A stretch of 51,189 nt of DNA, taken from positions 1 through 51,189 of the forward strand of contig JAAYMO010000226.1 of the NCBI GenBank assembly GCA_012521375.1, given 5' to 3'. The DNA is from Clostridiales bacterium. Lineage in GTDB: Bacteria > Bacillota > Clostridia > Lutisporales > Lutisporaceae. Positions 1 to 8,467 of this stretch are shown here, piece by piece; position 1 is the first letter of the stretch; every line of letters begins with the position of its first letter. The position numbers and the translations under genes are program-made. The notes beneath the pieces were generated by a model. That model worked only from the letters and a program-made list of their open reading frames with translations, did not search any database and was not told where the DNA came from.

Positions 1-267
1 AAGGAGGCAAATATAGATATTCGAAATGATTACAATAACCCAATTTATACAATTGAAACTTTAGAATTTAAAGAAGGTTTAACACATGCTATTGAATTAT
101 TACCAGAGAAAGAAAAACGCGTAATTACTCTTTACTATTTTGAGGAACTTACATATAAAGAAATAGGTTCTATACTTCAAATATCTGAGTCCAGAGTTTC
201 CCAACTTCATACTAAAGCTATATTAAGATTAAAAGCAAAGCTTGAGTTATTATTTTATAAGCAATAA
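1..267 (+). CDS. sigD: RNA polymerase sigma factor, SigD/FliA/WhiG type (3' end)
   Basis: An open frame runs from base 1 to a TAA at 265-267, so only the last 88 residues are present. They contain a sigma region 4 helix-turn-helix: LPEKEKRVITLYYFEEL followed by TYKEIGSILQISESRVSQLH, the -35 recognition helix typical of flagellar/WhiG-type sigma-28 factors. This family directs transcription of flagellar, chemotaxis and autolysin genes. The neighbourhood supports the call: in Firmicutes sigD ends the fla/che operon and is followed by small genes and then rpsB, as here. SigD versus another sigma-28 paralogue cannot be settled without the N-terminal part. Confidence 0.88.
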   Translation, partial: KEANIDIRNDYNNPIYTIETLEFKEGLTHAIELLPEKEKRVITLYYFEELTYKEIGSILQISESRVSQLHTKAILRLKAKLELLFYKQ

Positions 268-406
268 TGCAACATAGCAATTTAAATATAAATTTCTCAA
301 CATGGATTTCAAGAATTATTCCTCATTCCGTATATACGCTTACAATCAAAACTCTTCTTATAAAGAGTAATTCATTTATTAACAATGTTTTTTAGGAGTT
401 GAAAAC

Positions 407-2068
407 ATGAATAACAACACGATAACTCTCCAAGGAAAAGATTTAGAAAAACTTATTATGGAAGCAGAAAAATATTTTAATACAACCAGAGATAATATTA
501 ATATTGAAGTGATAGAAGAAAGAAGGACTTTATTCAATAAAATTTATAAAATTAACGCAACTATAAAGTTTGTTCCTGAATTGAACAAGATGGAAAAACT
601 GTTAAACAATATAGAATATGATCTAAAAGGTTTGGAAGAAAACAAGCTAGAGGATTTAGCAATTGAAAGTGATGAAGAATCAGGTAAAACAATTGATTCT
701 GAATATGAGATAACAGTTGATAAAGAAGGCATGGAAGCATATTTAACAGTTTATCCACCAATTGGCGGCAAAGAGATTGATAAAGAGGATATTTTAAAAG
801 TTTTGGAGGAAAAGCATATAAAGAGTGGAATATTTTACGAAGACATTGACAAGATTGTAAGCGAAAAAAAATATAACACCAAAATACTGATCGCTAAAGG
901 GAAACCTGCAATACACGGTGAAGATGCTAGAATCGAATATAATTTTAATATTATAAAAGAAAAAAAAGTACGTATTACAGAAGATGGCAGAGTTGATTAT
1001 AAAGACTTATCTTTAATAAATAATGTTGATGAGGGGGAATTGCTTGCTACCATAATTCCTGCAACAAAAGGAGAAAATGGAGAAGATGTATATGGTAATA
1101 TCATTAAAGCTAAAGATGGCAAAAAAATTAGTATACCAAAAGGGAAGAATGTATCTATAAGCGAAGATGGGTCAAAAATTATTTCTATGATAAAGGGAGA
1201 AGTAAAAATTATCGACAATAAAATTAATGTATTTCCAATTCATACTATTGAAGGTAGTGTTGATAACTCTACTGGAAATATTAAATTTGTCGGTAAGGTT
1301 ATAGTAAAAGGTAACGTATTAACCGGATTTACCATAGATGCAGATGAAGATGTTGAAGTATATGGAGTAGTCGAAGGGGCGAATATTATTTCTAAAGGAA
1401 ATATCATATTACACAGAGGCATACAGGGTATAAATAAAGGAGAATTGATATGTGAGGGGGATTTAATAGCTAAGTTTATAGAAAATTGCAGAGTATATGC
1501 AAAAGGTAATATCCAAACTGAAGCTATAATGCATAGCGTAGTTTATTGCGGTAAAAAGCTTGAAGTATTAGGGAGAAAAGGACTTATAGTTGGAGGGGAA
1601 ATTAGAGCATCAGATGAAATAAAAGCAAAAACAATAGGATCACCTATGGCAACAATTACTTCTGTCGAAGTAGGGCTAAATCCAGATGTTAGGAAAAAGT
1701 ATGACGAATTGCTTAAAGAAAAAAACAGGTATACTGAAAATTTAGGAAAACTATCTCAAGCAGTTGATTTATTGACAAAGCTTAATCAAAAAGGGGAACT
1801 TTCTGATGAGAAAAAAGAAATGTTAAACAAATCTATTGTGCTGAAGTTACAAACTCAAAAAGCTTTAGAAGACATAACAAAGGAAATTGAAGAAATAGGA
1901 GCATATATAGAAGATATTTCAAACGGAAAAATAAAAGTTGAGAACATGGTATATCCCGGTACTAGAATTACAATCGGTACTAATTGTATGTATATAAGAG
2001 ACCAGATTCAATATGCAACTTTTTATAGGGTTTCAGGGGAAATAAAAATAGGCTCCTATGAGCCATAA
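407..2068 (+). CDS. fapA: FapA / DUF342 family polymerising protein
   Basis: A 553-residue protein of the DUF342 (FapA) family. The middle third is Gly/Val-rich beta-repeat sequence (for example GNIKFVGKVIVKGNVLTGF and IISKGNIILHRGIQGINKG), consistent with the right-handed beta-helix of this family. Residues about 430-500 are a Lys/Glu-rich coiled coil, and a short beta segment closes the protein. FapA-like proteins often sit in flagellar/chemotaxis operons; their biochemical role is not firmly established. The start ATG has a TTAGGAG Shine-Dalgarno ten bases upstream. The gene follows sigD after a 139-bp gap that holds only a small ACTCTT/AAGAGT hairpin. Confidence 0.85.
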   Translation: MNNNTITLQGKDLEKLIMEAEKYFNTTRDNINIEVIEERRTLFNKIYKINATIKFVPELNKMEKLLNNIEYDLKGLEENKLEDLAIESDEESGKTIDSEYEITVDKEGMEAYLTVYPPIGGKEIDKEDILKVLEEKHIKSGIFYEDIDKIVSEKKYNTKILIAKGKPAIHGEDARIEYNFNIIKEKKVRITEDGRVDYKDLSLINNVDEGELLATIIPATKGENGEDVYGNIIKAKDGKKISIPKGKNVSISEDGSKIISMIKGEVKIIDNKINVFPIHTIEGSVDNSTGNIKFVGKVIVKGNVLTGFTIDADEDVEVYGVVEGANIISKGNIILHRGIQGINKGELICEGDLIAKFIENCRVYAKGNIQTEAIMHSVVYCGKKLEVLGRKGLIVGGEIRASDEIKAKTIGSPMATITSVEVGLNPDVRKKYDELLKEKNRYTENLGKLSQAVDLLTKLNQKGELSDEKKEMLNKSIVLKLQTQKALEDITKEIEEIGAYIEDISNGKIKVENMVYPGTRITIGTNCMYIRDQIQYATFYRVSGEIKIGSYEP

Positions 2069-2080
2069 GGTGGTAATATT

Positions 2081-2383
2081 ATGTCAATAAGGTCTGTAGA
2101 TTTTCAGGTTCTTATACCTAAAGCGCCAGAAGTTCAAAAATTAAAACATATGGAAATGGAAAATTACAAAATCAACCAACAAATTAATATTATGCAAGAT
2201 TCAACTAAAAAATCAGAGGATTTAAAACGAATTAATAAATCAGATAAAACTTATAATCTTGCAATAAATAGAGACGAAGAAAAAAGTAGAAAAAGAGATA
2301 GCGATAAAAATAAAGAAAAAAAAGATAAAAAAAAGAAAAGAAATAACTATTATGCAGGATCAAAAATAGATATTCAAATATAA
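2081..2383 (+). CDS. Conserved small Lys-rich protein, function unknown
   Basis: A 100-residue protein, ATG preceded by AGGTGG. The first 25 residues (MSIRSVDFQVLIPKAPEVQK) look ordered and match a type of small gene I associate with positions downstream of sigD in clostridia. The C-terminal half is very rich in Lys, Arg, Asp and Glu (KDKKKKRNNYYAGSK) and probably disordered. There is no signal peptide, membrane segment or known domain. Its stop codon overlaps the ATG of the next gene (TAATG), so the two are translationally coupled. A role tied to the flagellar operon is possible from position only. Confidence 0.7.
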   Translation: MSIRSVDFQVLIPKAPEVQKLKHMEMENYKINQQINIMQDSTKKSEDLKRINKSDKTYNLAINRDEEKSRKRDSDKNKEKKDKKKKRNNYYAGSKIDIQI

Positions 2384-2913
2384 TGGTGTTGATTATGGTG
2401 AACTATATTAATTATGCTTTGACAATTATAGGAGTATTTTTCATTATACTTTCCTTGTTTTTAATAACTTCAGAAAAAATAAAAGGAAACAATATTTATA
2501 ATAATTTACAAGTAAAAGAAAAAGAAATACGAAAGGCCATTGAAGAAGCGCAAGAAGTGATAAGTGAGTTAGTTTATACATCCCAAACTATTGTTGATGA
2601 AATTGAAAATTATATTTCTAGTAAGAGGAAACTTATCAAGATTGATAATTATAATAGTATAGTGCAAATAAAAAAAGAAGAAATGGAATCAGATGAATTA
2701 GTGAATAAGAGTAAAACAATTAATGAGAATAAGGAAGAGTATGATGAAAATAATAAATTAGAAAAAAGAATATCAAACTATGAAGAGATTAAAAGGTTGT
2801 TTAACCAGGGCATGACCGTTGATGACATCGCTAAAAAGCTTAAAATTGGTAAGGGCGAAGTCAAGCTTATAATGTCATTAAATAGAGGGATTAAAGATAA
2901 TGAAAACATATGA
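2383..2913 (+). CDS. Membrane-anchored coiled-coil protein with C-terminal HTH, DUF6115/SwrB-like
   Basis: A 176-residue protein with one N-terminal membrane helix (about residues 8-26), a long charged coiled coil, and a C-terminal segment VDDIAKKLKIGKGEVKLIMS that looks like a small helix-turn-helix. This architecture, and the position between sigD and rpsB, matches the DUF6115/YlxL group; in Bacillus subtilis the equivalent locus holds swrB, a swarming/flagellar assembly factor. Sequence likeness to SwrB itself is only architectural. The ATG at 2383 overlaps the previous stop; an in-frame ATG at 2395 (MVNYINYAL) is an alternative start. Confidence 0.65.
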   Translation: MVLIMVNYINYALTIIGVFFIILSLFLITSEKIKGNNIYNNLQVKEKEIRKAIEEAQEVISELVYTSQTIVDEIENYISSKRKLIKIDNYNSIVQIKKEEMESDELVNKSKTINENKEEYDENNKLEKRISNYEEIKRLFNQGMTVDDIAKKLKIGKGEVKLIMSLNRGIKDNENI

Positions 2914-3349
2914 TATAAAAAGTATAATGTTAGGCATTGGTTTAGGTTTAGTAATAGCTTCAATCATAAATATAAATACTTACGGTAATTATGGCAGAGT
3001 TTTAAGTGACGATATTTTAAAGATGGAAGCAACTAAAAGGGGTTTTATCATATTTGATCCAGAAGATATAATTAATAAGAATACTATTAATGAGAATAGC
3101 GGCAATATTAGTAGTGCAATGACAAACAACAAAAAGTATGACGAAGAAGCTAAAATAGAAATAATGAAAGGATATGATGCTTTTACAACGTCGAAACTTT
3201 TGTTTAAGAGCGGACTTATCCAAGATGTTTCGGAATTTTTGCGAAGGATAGAAGAAAAAAATAAGGATAATAAAATTCAATATGGTACTTACATTATTAA
3301 GAAAGGAACAAGTTATGATGATATAATAGACATAATAACCATACCATAG
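2900..3349 (+). CDS. Short membrane protein with MltG/YceG-like N-terminal region
   Basis: A 149-residue protein beginning with a membrane helix (about residues 8-24, IMLGIGLGLVIASI). Near the end, SKLLFKSGLIQDVSEFLRRI followed by YGTYIIKKGTSYDDIIDIIT resembles the 'L...GLI.d...F / G.Y.l..g.s..eii' region that precedes the catalytic domain of endolytic transglycosylase MltG/YceG. The catalytic domain itself is absent, so this is a short family member without transglycosylase activity or an independent peptidoglycan- or membrane-associated protein. It overlaps the preceding gene by 14 bases and ends the sigD-linked cluster, just before the rpsB promoter. Confidence 0.55.
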   Translation: MKTYDIKSIMLGIGLGLVIASIININTYGNYGRVLSDDILKMEATKRGFIIFDPEDIINKNTINENSGNISSAMTNNKKYDEEAKIEIMKGYDAFTTSKLLFKSGLIQDVSEFLRRIEEKNKDNKIQYGTYIIKKGTSYDDIIDIITIP

Positions 3350-3422
3350 AAAAATTGATAATTAGTTGAATAAAATATCCTTCAATGGCAAGTATAAGAG
3401 TATAATTTAAAAAATAATTTTA

Positions 3423-3451
3423 TTGCCAACAAAGTACATATATGCTATACT
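3423..3451 (+). promoter_or_regulatory. SigA-type promoter of rpsB-tsf
   Basis: TTGCCA (3423-3428), a 17-base spacer and TATACT (3446-3451) match the housekeeping consensus. It lies about 100 bases upstream of the rpsB start and so gives a structured leader of roughly 95 nucleotides. Confidence 0.8.
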
Positions 3452-3479
3452 ACATTATGTGAAAAACACACATAGCTTG

Positions 3480-3535
3480 ATTAGTTGAAGGGTGCAGAAA
3501 TGCTTTCAGCTAAGAAGATAGCTATGGAGGAATAA
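3480..3535 (+). promoter_or_regulatory. Structured rpsB mRNA leader (candidate S2 autoregulatory element)
   Basis: Between promoter and Shine-Dalgarno there are two consecutive hairpins: GGGTGCA-GAAA-TGCTTTC (with G-U pairs and one mismatch) and AGCTA-AGAAGA-TAGCT (five perfect pairs). Ribosomal protein operons are commonly autoregulated through such leaders, but I do not recognise this as a named family; the regulatory role is inference. Confidence 0.35.
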
Positions 3536-3553
3536 CCATAGGAGGTGACGATA

Positions 3554-4252
3554 ATGTCAGTAATTACCATGAAGCAATTATTAGAAGCTGGTGTGCATTT
3601 TGGCCACCAAACTAGACGATGGAATCCTAAAATGGCTGAATACATCTTTACTGAAAGAAATGGCATCTATATCATAGACCTTCAGAAAACTGTAATAAAA
3701 GTTGAAGAAGCCTATGAGTTTGTTAAGGAAATTGCCGCTTCAGGAAAGAGCATTCTTTTCGTTGGAACTAAAAAGCAAGCTCAAGAATCCATAGAATACG
3801 AAGCTGTAAGATGTGATATGTTCTATGTTAATCAGCGATGGTTAGGAGGAATGTTGACCAACTTCAAAACCATCAAGAGGAGAATAGAAAGATTACGCGT
3901 GCTTGAACAAATGGAGAATGATGGTACTTTTGAAGTTCTGCCAAAAAAAGAAGTAATAAAACTCAAAGCAGAAAAACAAAAGCTTGAAAAGAATCTGAAT
4001 GGTATTAAGAATATGGATGAGCTACCAGGAGCCTTATTTGTTGTTGATCCAAGGAAAGAAAGAATAGCTATTCAGGAAGCCCGTATATTAGGAATTCCGG
4101 TTGTTGCTATTGTTGATACAAACTGCGACCCAGAAGAAGTTGATTATCCAATACCAGGTAATGATGATGCAATAAGGGCAGTCAAGCTTTTAACTTCTAA
4201 GATTGCTGATGCAGTAATAGAAGCAAGACAAGGCGAACAATTATCGGAATAG
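3554..4252 (+). CDS. rpsB: 30S ribosomal protein S2
   Basis: Ribosomal protein uS2, 232 residues. It binds the 16S rRNA head/body junction and is needed for S1 and mRNA recruitment. The N-terminus [25 protein letters not shown] and the segments [22 protein letters not shown] and IVDTNCDP are family signatures. An in-frame GTG at 3545 lies inside the Shine-Dalgarno (AGGAGGTGA), so the ATG at 3554 is the start. It pairs with tsf, as in nearly all bacteria. Confidence 0.98.
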   Translation: MSVITMKQLLEAGVHFGHQTRRWNPKMAEYIFTERNGIYIIDLQKTVIKVEEAYEFVKEIAASGKSILFVGTKKQAQESIEYEAVRCDMFYVNQRWLGGMLTNFKTIKRRIERLRVLEQMENDGTFEVLPKKEVIKLKAEKQKLEKNLNGIKNMDELPGALFVVDPRKERIAIQEARILGIPVVAIVDTNCDPEEVDYPIPGNDDAIRAVKLLTSKIADAVIEARQGEQLSE

Positions 4253-4261
4253 TGATTATGC

Positions 4262-4304
4262 GGTAAGGGTCGGAGTTCTATTTTTAATTTCTCCATCCCT
4301 TACC
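4262..4304 (+). promoter_or_regulatory. Strong intergenic hairpin between rpsB and tsf
   Basis: GGTAAGGG (4262-4269) pairs perfectly with CCCTTACC (4297-4304), and GGAG (4272-4275) with CTCC (4291-4294) inside it. No U-run follows, so it is unlikely to terminate strongly. It may set the rpsB:tsf ratio as an attenuator, processing site or decay barrier. Confidence 0.6.
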
Positions 4305-4329
4305 TTTAATAATGTTAGGAGGAGATAAT

Positions 4330-5238
4330 ATGGTCAAAGCTTCAACTGTCAAAGAACTTAGGGAAATAACCGGAGCAGGTATGATGGATTGCAAAAAAGC
4401 TTTGGTAGAGACCAATGGTGATTTGGAAAAAGCAATAGAGTTATTAAGGGAAAAGGGCTTGGCGGCTGCTGCAAAGAAAGCAGGTAGAATAGCTGCTGAA
4501 GGCCTTATAGGTACATATGTAAATGACGAGAGAAAAGTTGGAGCAATTGTTGAAGTAAATTGTGAAACTGACTTTGTTGCTAAGAATCAAGAGTTTATTG
4601 ACTTTGTTAATTCTTTAGCAAAACTTATAGTTGAAAAAGAGATTAACGATTTAGATGAATTAAATGAGGCAGATTTAGGAGGAGCAAAAGTTAAAGAAGC
4701 ACTTAGTTCATTAATAGCAAAAATTGGTGAAAATATGGCAATAAGAAGATTTGAAAGATTTATCACGCAAGATGGCGTTATTGTGTCTTACTTACATGGC
4801 GGTGGTAGAATTGGTACATTAATTCAATTAGAAAGTTCTATTGTTAATGATACATTGATTGAGTTAGGTAAAGATATAGCAATGCAAGTTGCAGCAATGA
4901 ATCCTTTATATATTAATGCTTCAGATGTTCCTTGTGATTATATTGAAAAAGAGAGAGAAATATTAAGAGTACAGGCTATTAACGAAGGTAAAAAGCCTGA
5001 AGTTGTAGAAAAGATGATCGAAGGCAGACTAAGAAAACAACTTAAGGAAATATGTCTAATGGACCAATTGTATGTGAAAGATAATGAAAGAACAATATCT
5101 AAGCTTTTAAAAGATAAAGCTAAAGAAATTGGTTCAGAAATAGTAATTGCAAGATTTGCTAGGTATGAAAAAGGTGAAGGCTTGCAAAAAAGAGAAGATA
5201 ATTTTGTAGATGAGGTTATGAGTCAAATAAAAAAATAA
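4330..5238 (+). CDS. tsf: Translation elongation factor Ts
   Basis: EF-Ts, 302 residues, the guanine-nucleotide exchange factor that regenerates EF-Tu-GTP. The N-terminal UBA-like module TVKELREITGAGMMDCKKAL and the EF-Tu-contacting NCETDFVAKNQEF are clear. An ATG at 4312 is in frame but lies upstream of the AGGAGG at 4317-4322, so the ATG at 4330, eight bases after it, is taken as the start. It is slightly longer than the roughly 293-residue Bacillus protein but has the normal two-domain core. The gene ends in a strong terminator. Confidence 0.97.
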   Translation: MVKASTVKELREITGAGMMDCKKALVETNGDLEKAIELLREKGLAAAAKKAGRIAAEGLIGTYVNDERKVGAIVEVNCETDFVAKNQEFIDFVNSLAKLIVEKEINDLDELNEADLGGAKVKEALSSLIAKIGENMAIRRFERFITQDGVIVSYLHGGGRIGTLIQLESSIVNDTLIELGKDIAMQVAAMNPLYINASDVPCDYIEKEREILRVQAINEGKKPEVVEKMIEGRLRKQLKEICLMDQLYVKDNERTISKLLKDKAKEIGSEIVIARFARYEKGEGLQKREDNFVDEVMSQIKK

Positions 5239-5251
5239 ATATTTACAATTG

Positions 5252-5283
5252 AAAAAAGAGAACACTTTGTGTTCTCTTTTTTT
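5252..5283 (+). terminator. Rho-independent terminator of rpsB-tsf
   Basis: GAGAACAC-TTT-GTGTTCTC stem followed by a run of T (5277-5283), with A bases on the 5' flank extending the pairing. Confidence 0.93.
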
Positions 5284-5345
5284 CTAAAAACAGAAGGAAT
5301 TTTAGTCTATATGTAGAAATTTTAGCTTAACTGGAGGCATGTTTT

Positions 5346-6059
5346 ATGAGAACAATCAAGTATAAAAGGATTATTTTAAAACTAAGTGGAGAAGCTCTAG
5401 CCGGGGAAAAGGATTTTGGGTTAGATCAGAATACTATAGAGAATATAGCAATAAAAGTGAAAGAGTTAGTAGGTCTGGGTGTACAAGTAGCTATAGTAGT
5501 AGGTGGAGGTAATTTTTGGAGAGGAAGAAGCGGTATAGGAATGGACAGAACCACAGCTGATAATATGGGTATGTTAGCTACAGTGATTAATGCATTAGCA
5601 TTGCAGGATGCTTTAGAAAGAATTGATGTAGCTACAAGAGTCCAAACTGCAATAGAAATGAGACAGATAGCAGAACCTTATATCAGAAGAAGAGCTATTA
5701 GACATCTAGAAAAGGGAAGAGTAGTAATATTTGCTTCAGGTATAGGCAATCCATATTTTTCAACAGATACAACTGCTGCACTTAGGGCTGCTGAGATTGA
5801 AGCGGAAGTAATTCTTTTAGCAAAAAAAGTAGATGGTGTATATGATTCAGATCCGATTGAAAATAAAAATGCAAAAAAATATGATAATCTTTCATACATA
5901 GAAGTGATAAATAAAGGATTAGGAGTAATGGATTCTACTGCAGCATCTCTTTGTATGGATAATAAGATTCCGATAATAGTATTCAATTTAAATAACCCAG
6001 ACAATATTATTAAAGTTATAAAAGGTGAAACAATTGGAACAATAGTAAAGGAGGATTAA
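5346..6059 (+). CDS. pyrH: UMP kinase
   Basis: Bacterial hexameric UMP kinase, 237 residues, which phosphorylates UMP to UDP in pyrimidine nucleotide synthesis. Amino-acid-kinase fold signatures are present: [13 protein letters not shown] at the N-terminus, [13 protein letters not shown], and the nucleotide-binding region [12 protein letters not shown]. The Shine-Dalgarno TGGAGG precedes the ATG. It sits immediately upstream of frr with three bases between stop and start, the usual rpsB-tsf-pyrH-frr order. Confidence 0.97.
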   Translation: MRTIKYKRIILKLSGEALAGEKDFGLDQNTIENIAIKVKELVGLGVQVAIVVGGGNFWRGRSGIGMDRTTADNMGMLATVINALALQDALERIDVATRVQTAIEMRQIAEPYIRRRAIRHLEKGRVVIFASGIGNPYFSTDTTAALRAAEIEAEVILLAKKVDGVYDSDPIENKNAKKYDNLSYIEVINKGLGVMDSTAASLCMDNKIPIIVFNLNNPDNIIKVIKGETIGTIVKED

Positions 6060-6062
6060 TTC

Positions 6063-6620
6063 ATGATTAAAGAGATTGAGAAAACAGCAGAGCAGAAAAT
6101 GAACAAGACTATTGCTATTTTAAAAAAAGAACTTGCTTCACTAAGAGCAGGTCGAGCAAATCCTGCTATGCTAGATAGGATTACTGTAGAATATTACGGT
6201 GTTGAGACACCTCTTAATCAGATGGCCAACATATCTGCACCAGAACCAAGAGTTATGCTCATTCAACCATGGGATACACAAGCAATTGGCCTGATTGAAA
6301 AAGCCATATTAAAATCAGATCTTGGCATTAATCCGTCTAATGATGGAAAAGTTATAAGATTAGTAATACCCCAACTAACTGAAGAACGAAGAAAAGAACT
6401 TGTAAAATTAATCAAAAAAATGGGAGAAGAATCTAAAGTTGCAGTGAGAAATACTAGAAGAGATGCAAATGATAGTTTTAAAAAATTAAAAAAAGATGGA
6501 GAAATAACAGAGGATGAACTAAAAAAAGCAGAAGATGATATGCAAAAATGCACAGACCGTGCTGTAAAAGAGATAGATAAAATTATTGAAGCTAAAGAAA
6601 AGGAAATTATGGAGGTTTAA
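6063..6620 (+). CDS. frr: Ribosome recycling factor
   Basis: RRF, 185 residues, which with EF-G splits post-termination ribosomes. The conserved [42 protein letters not shown] and [15 protein letters not shown] segments span the family and the length is typical. AAGGAGG precedes the ATG. It is co-transcribed with pyrH. Confidence 0.98.
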   Translation: MIKEIEKTAEQKMNKTIAILKKELASLRAGRANPAMLDRITVEYYGVETPLNQMANISAPEPRVMLIQPWDTQAIGLIEKAILKSDLGINPSNDGKVIRLVIPQLTEERRKELVKLIKKMGEESKVAVRNTRRDANDSFKKLKKDGEITEDELKKAEDDMQKCTDRAVKEIDKIIEAKEKEIMEV

Positions 6621-6622
6621 AT

Positions 6623-6823
6623 TTGAACGTAAACCAATTATTAATAGGCTATGAACTTAATGATGCGTTGTTGAAATTATCTAATAATAAAGAAATCATT
6701 ATTGATGTAACTAAATCCCCCAATGTTAACATATCTGAAATGTCAAACTCTTTTAAACATATTGTTGTAAAACATATTGAAAATGAAAAAAGTGTTTTTT
6801 TAACAATCAGCTATTTTAAATAA
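6623..6823 (+). CDS. Small hypothetical protein downstream of frr
   Basis: A 66-residue ORF with a TTG start five bases after TATGGAGG, which itself overlaps the end of frr. The protein (MNVNQLLIGYELNDALLKLS...) is mildly polar with alternating hydrophobic residues and no membrane helix or Cys motif. I do not recognise a family. The good ribosome binding site, the tight spacing to frr and the terminator directly after it argue for a real gene of the pyrH-frr operon. Confidence 0.6.
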   Translation: MNVNQLLIGYELNDALLKLSNNKEIIIDVTKSPNVNISEMSNSFKHIVVKHIENEKSVFLTISYFK

Positions 6824-6834
6824 ATGCTTAATTT

Positions 6835-6863
6835 CCCCCCTCATACTGAGGGGGGTTTTTTTT
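6835..6863 (+). terminator. Rho-independent terminator after frr operon
   Basis: CCCCCCTCA-TAC-TGAGGGGGG stem followed directly by eight T residues. Confidence 0.95.
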
Positions 6864-6915
6864 AAACCAATAATTGTGTAAAATATAGATAAGTAAAATA
6901 TTCGGAGGCATTTAT

Positions 6916-7635
6916 ATGAATGAACAGAAGTTAAAAAATATACCTGAACATGTGGCCTTGATAATGGATGGCAACGGTAGATGGGCAAAACAAAGGGGCT
7001 TACCAAGAACTCTAGGTCATAAAGCCGGAGTTGAAGCTTTAAAAGAAATAGTAAGATATTCAAGTAACATAGGAATTAGAATTTTAACTGTGTATGCCTT
7101 TTCTACAGAAAATTGGGCAAGACCAGCTGAGGAAGTGGATTATCTTATTAATACTCTTTTAGTGGAGTATATGAAGAAGGAATTAAATGAATTACATAAA
7201 AATAATGTGAGGATTAAGATACTAGGAGATATAGATAGCTTGCCTGATCTAACAAAAAAGCAGATAATAGAAGCAGTTGAAACTACAAAGAATAATATGG
7301 GGTTAAAATTTAATATTGCATTAAATTATGGAGGCAGAAAAGAAATAATAGATGCGATTAGGAAAATAACGAATATGGTTCTAAATGGTATGATTTATGA
7401 AAAAGATATAGATGAAGAGCTTTTTTCAAGATACTTGTATACTGAAGGAGATAAAGACCCTGATCTGATAATAAGAACCAGTGGAGAAATGAGAATAAGC
7501 AATTTTTTGATATGGCAGAGCGCATATAGTGAACTATATTTTTCTAAAAAATTATGGCCAGATTTTAGGAAAGAGGATTTAGATGAAGCTATAAATGAAT
7601 ATGCAAGAAGAGAAAGACGCTTTGGAAGTGTTTGA
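6916..7635 (+). CDS. uppS: Undecaprenyl pyrophosphate synthase
   Basis: cis-Prenyltransferase, 239 residues, which condenses isopentenyl diphosphate onto farnesyl diphosphate to make the C55 lipid carrier for peptidoglycan. The motif HVALIMDGNGRWAK holds the catalytic Asp, followed by GHKAGVEAL, YAFSTENWARP, NYGGRKEI, and the C-terminal DLIIRTSGEMRISNFLIWQ and YSELYF segments. A weak promoter (TTTAAA, 17 bases, TATAGA) may lie just after the preceding terminator. It opens the uppS-cdsA-dxr-rseP-ispG run. Confidence 0.97.
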   Translation: MNEQKLKNIPEHVALIMDGNGRWAKQRGLPRTLGHKAGVEALKEIVRYSSNIGIRILTVYAFSTENWARPAEEVDYLINTLLVEYMKKELNELHKNNVRIKILGDIDSLPDLTKKQIIEAVETTKNNMGLKFNIALNYGGRKEIIDAIRKITNMVLNGMIYEKDIDEELFSRYLYTEGDKDPDLIIRTSGEMRISNFLIWQSAYSELYFSKKLWPDFRKEDLDEAINEYARRERRFGSV

Positions 7636-7650
7636 TAATGGAGGATATAT

Positions 7651-8457
7651 ATGCTAAAAACTAGAATTATAAGTGCTTTTTTCGGTTTACCCATAGTAAT
7701 TGGCGTTTTATTATTAGGCGGAAAATTGTTTTATATTTTTATATTCTTACTTTCTATAGCGGGATTATATGAGTATTATAAAGCATTTTTAAATACAGAT
7801 TATAAGCCCATACCTTGGGTTGGATATATAATAACAATTATTTATTATTTGCAGATTTTAATAAATAAATATAATTTTATTACATTTACAGCATTAATCT
7901 TTATTGCCTTACTAATGATATTTTTGGTCATTATAAGAAAGGGATATAATATTTTAAATGTGGCTATAACAATTTTAGGGATTATATATATACCATTTTT
8001 ATTTAGCAACCTTGTATTTATTTATAATACTTCATTTGGTAAGTTCCTTGTTTGGCTTCCTTTTTTAACAGCTTGGTTTTCTGATACTGGTGCATATTTT
8101 ATAGGAAGTTATTTTGGTAAGAATAAACTATGCCCTAATTTAAGTCCAAAAAAAACATTGGAAGGCGCCATTGGAGGAATAATAACAAGTGCAATATTTT
8201 TAGCTATTATTGGTATCATATTCAATAATGCAAATTTTAAACTAAACATAATACACTATTTGTTTTTGGGATTGATTTGTGGAATAACGTCTATTCTAGG
8301 AGATTTATCTGCTTCTTCAATAAAAAGATTTACAAAGATCAAAGATTTTGGCAATATTATTCCGGGACACGGAGGAATATTGGATAGATTTGACAGTATA
8401 TTGTTTACTGCTCCTACTGTATTTATTTACATAGCTATCATTAATAATCTATTATAA
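7651..8457 (+). CDS. cdsA: Phosphatidate cytidylyltransferase (CDP-diglyceride synthase)
   Basis: Integral membrane enzyme of 268 residues with about seven to eight hydrophobic helices. It converts phosphatidic acid and CTP to CDP-diacylglycerol, the precursor used by PgsA (also in this window). The C-terminal signature SSIKRFTKIKDFGNIIPGHG followed by GILDRFDS is the CdsA family pattern. It is preceded by GGAGG and sits between uppS and dxr as in most Firmicutes. Confidence 0.95.
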   Translation: MLKTRIISAFFGLPIVIGVLLLGGKLFYIFIFLLSIAGLYEYYKAFLNTDYKPIPWVGYIITIIYYLQILINKYNFITFTALIFIALLMIFLVIIRKGYNILNVAITILGIIYIPFLFSNLVFIYNTSFGKFLVWLPFLTAWFSDTGAYFIGSYFGKNKLCPNLSPKKTLEGAIGGIITSAIFLAIIGIIFNNANFKLNIIHYLFLGLICGITSILGDLSASSIKRFTKIKDFGNIIPGHGGILDRFDSILFTAPTVFIYIAIINNLL

Positions 8458-8467
8458 GGAGTATAAT

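Noticed and set aside
2900-3349. Truncated mltG pseudogene
   Set aside because: The ORF has an intact start, membrane helix and natural stop with no downstream remnant of the catalytic domain, so a short family member is more likely.
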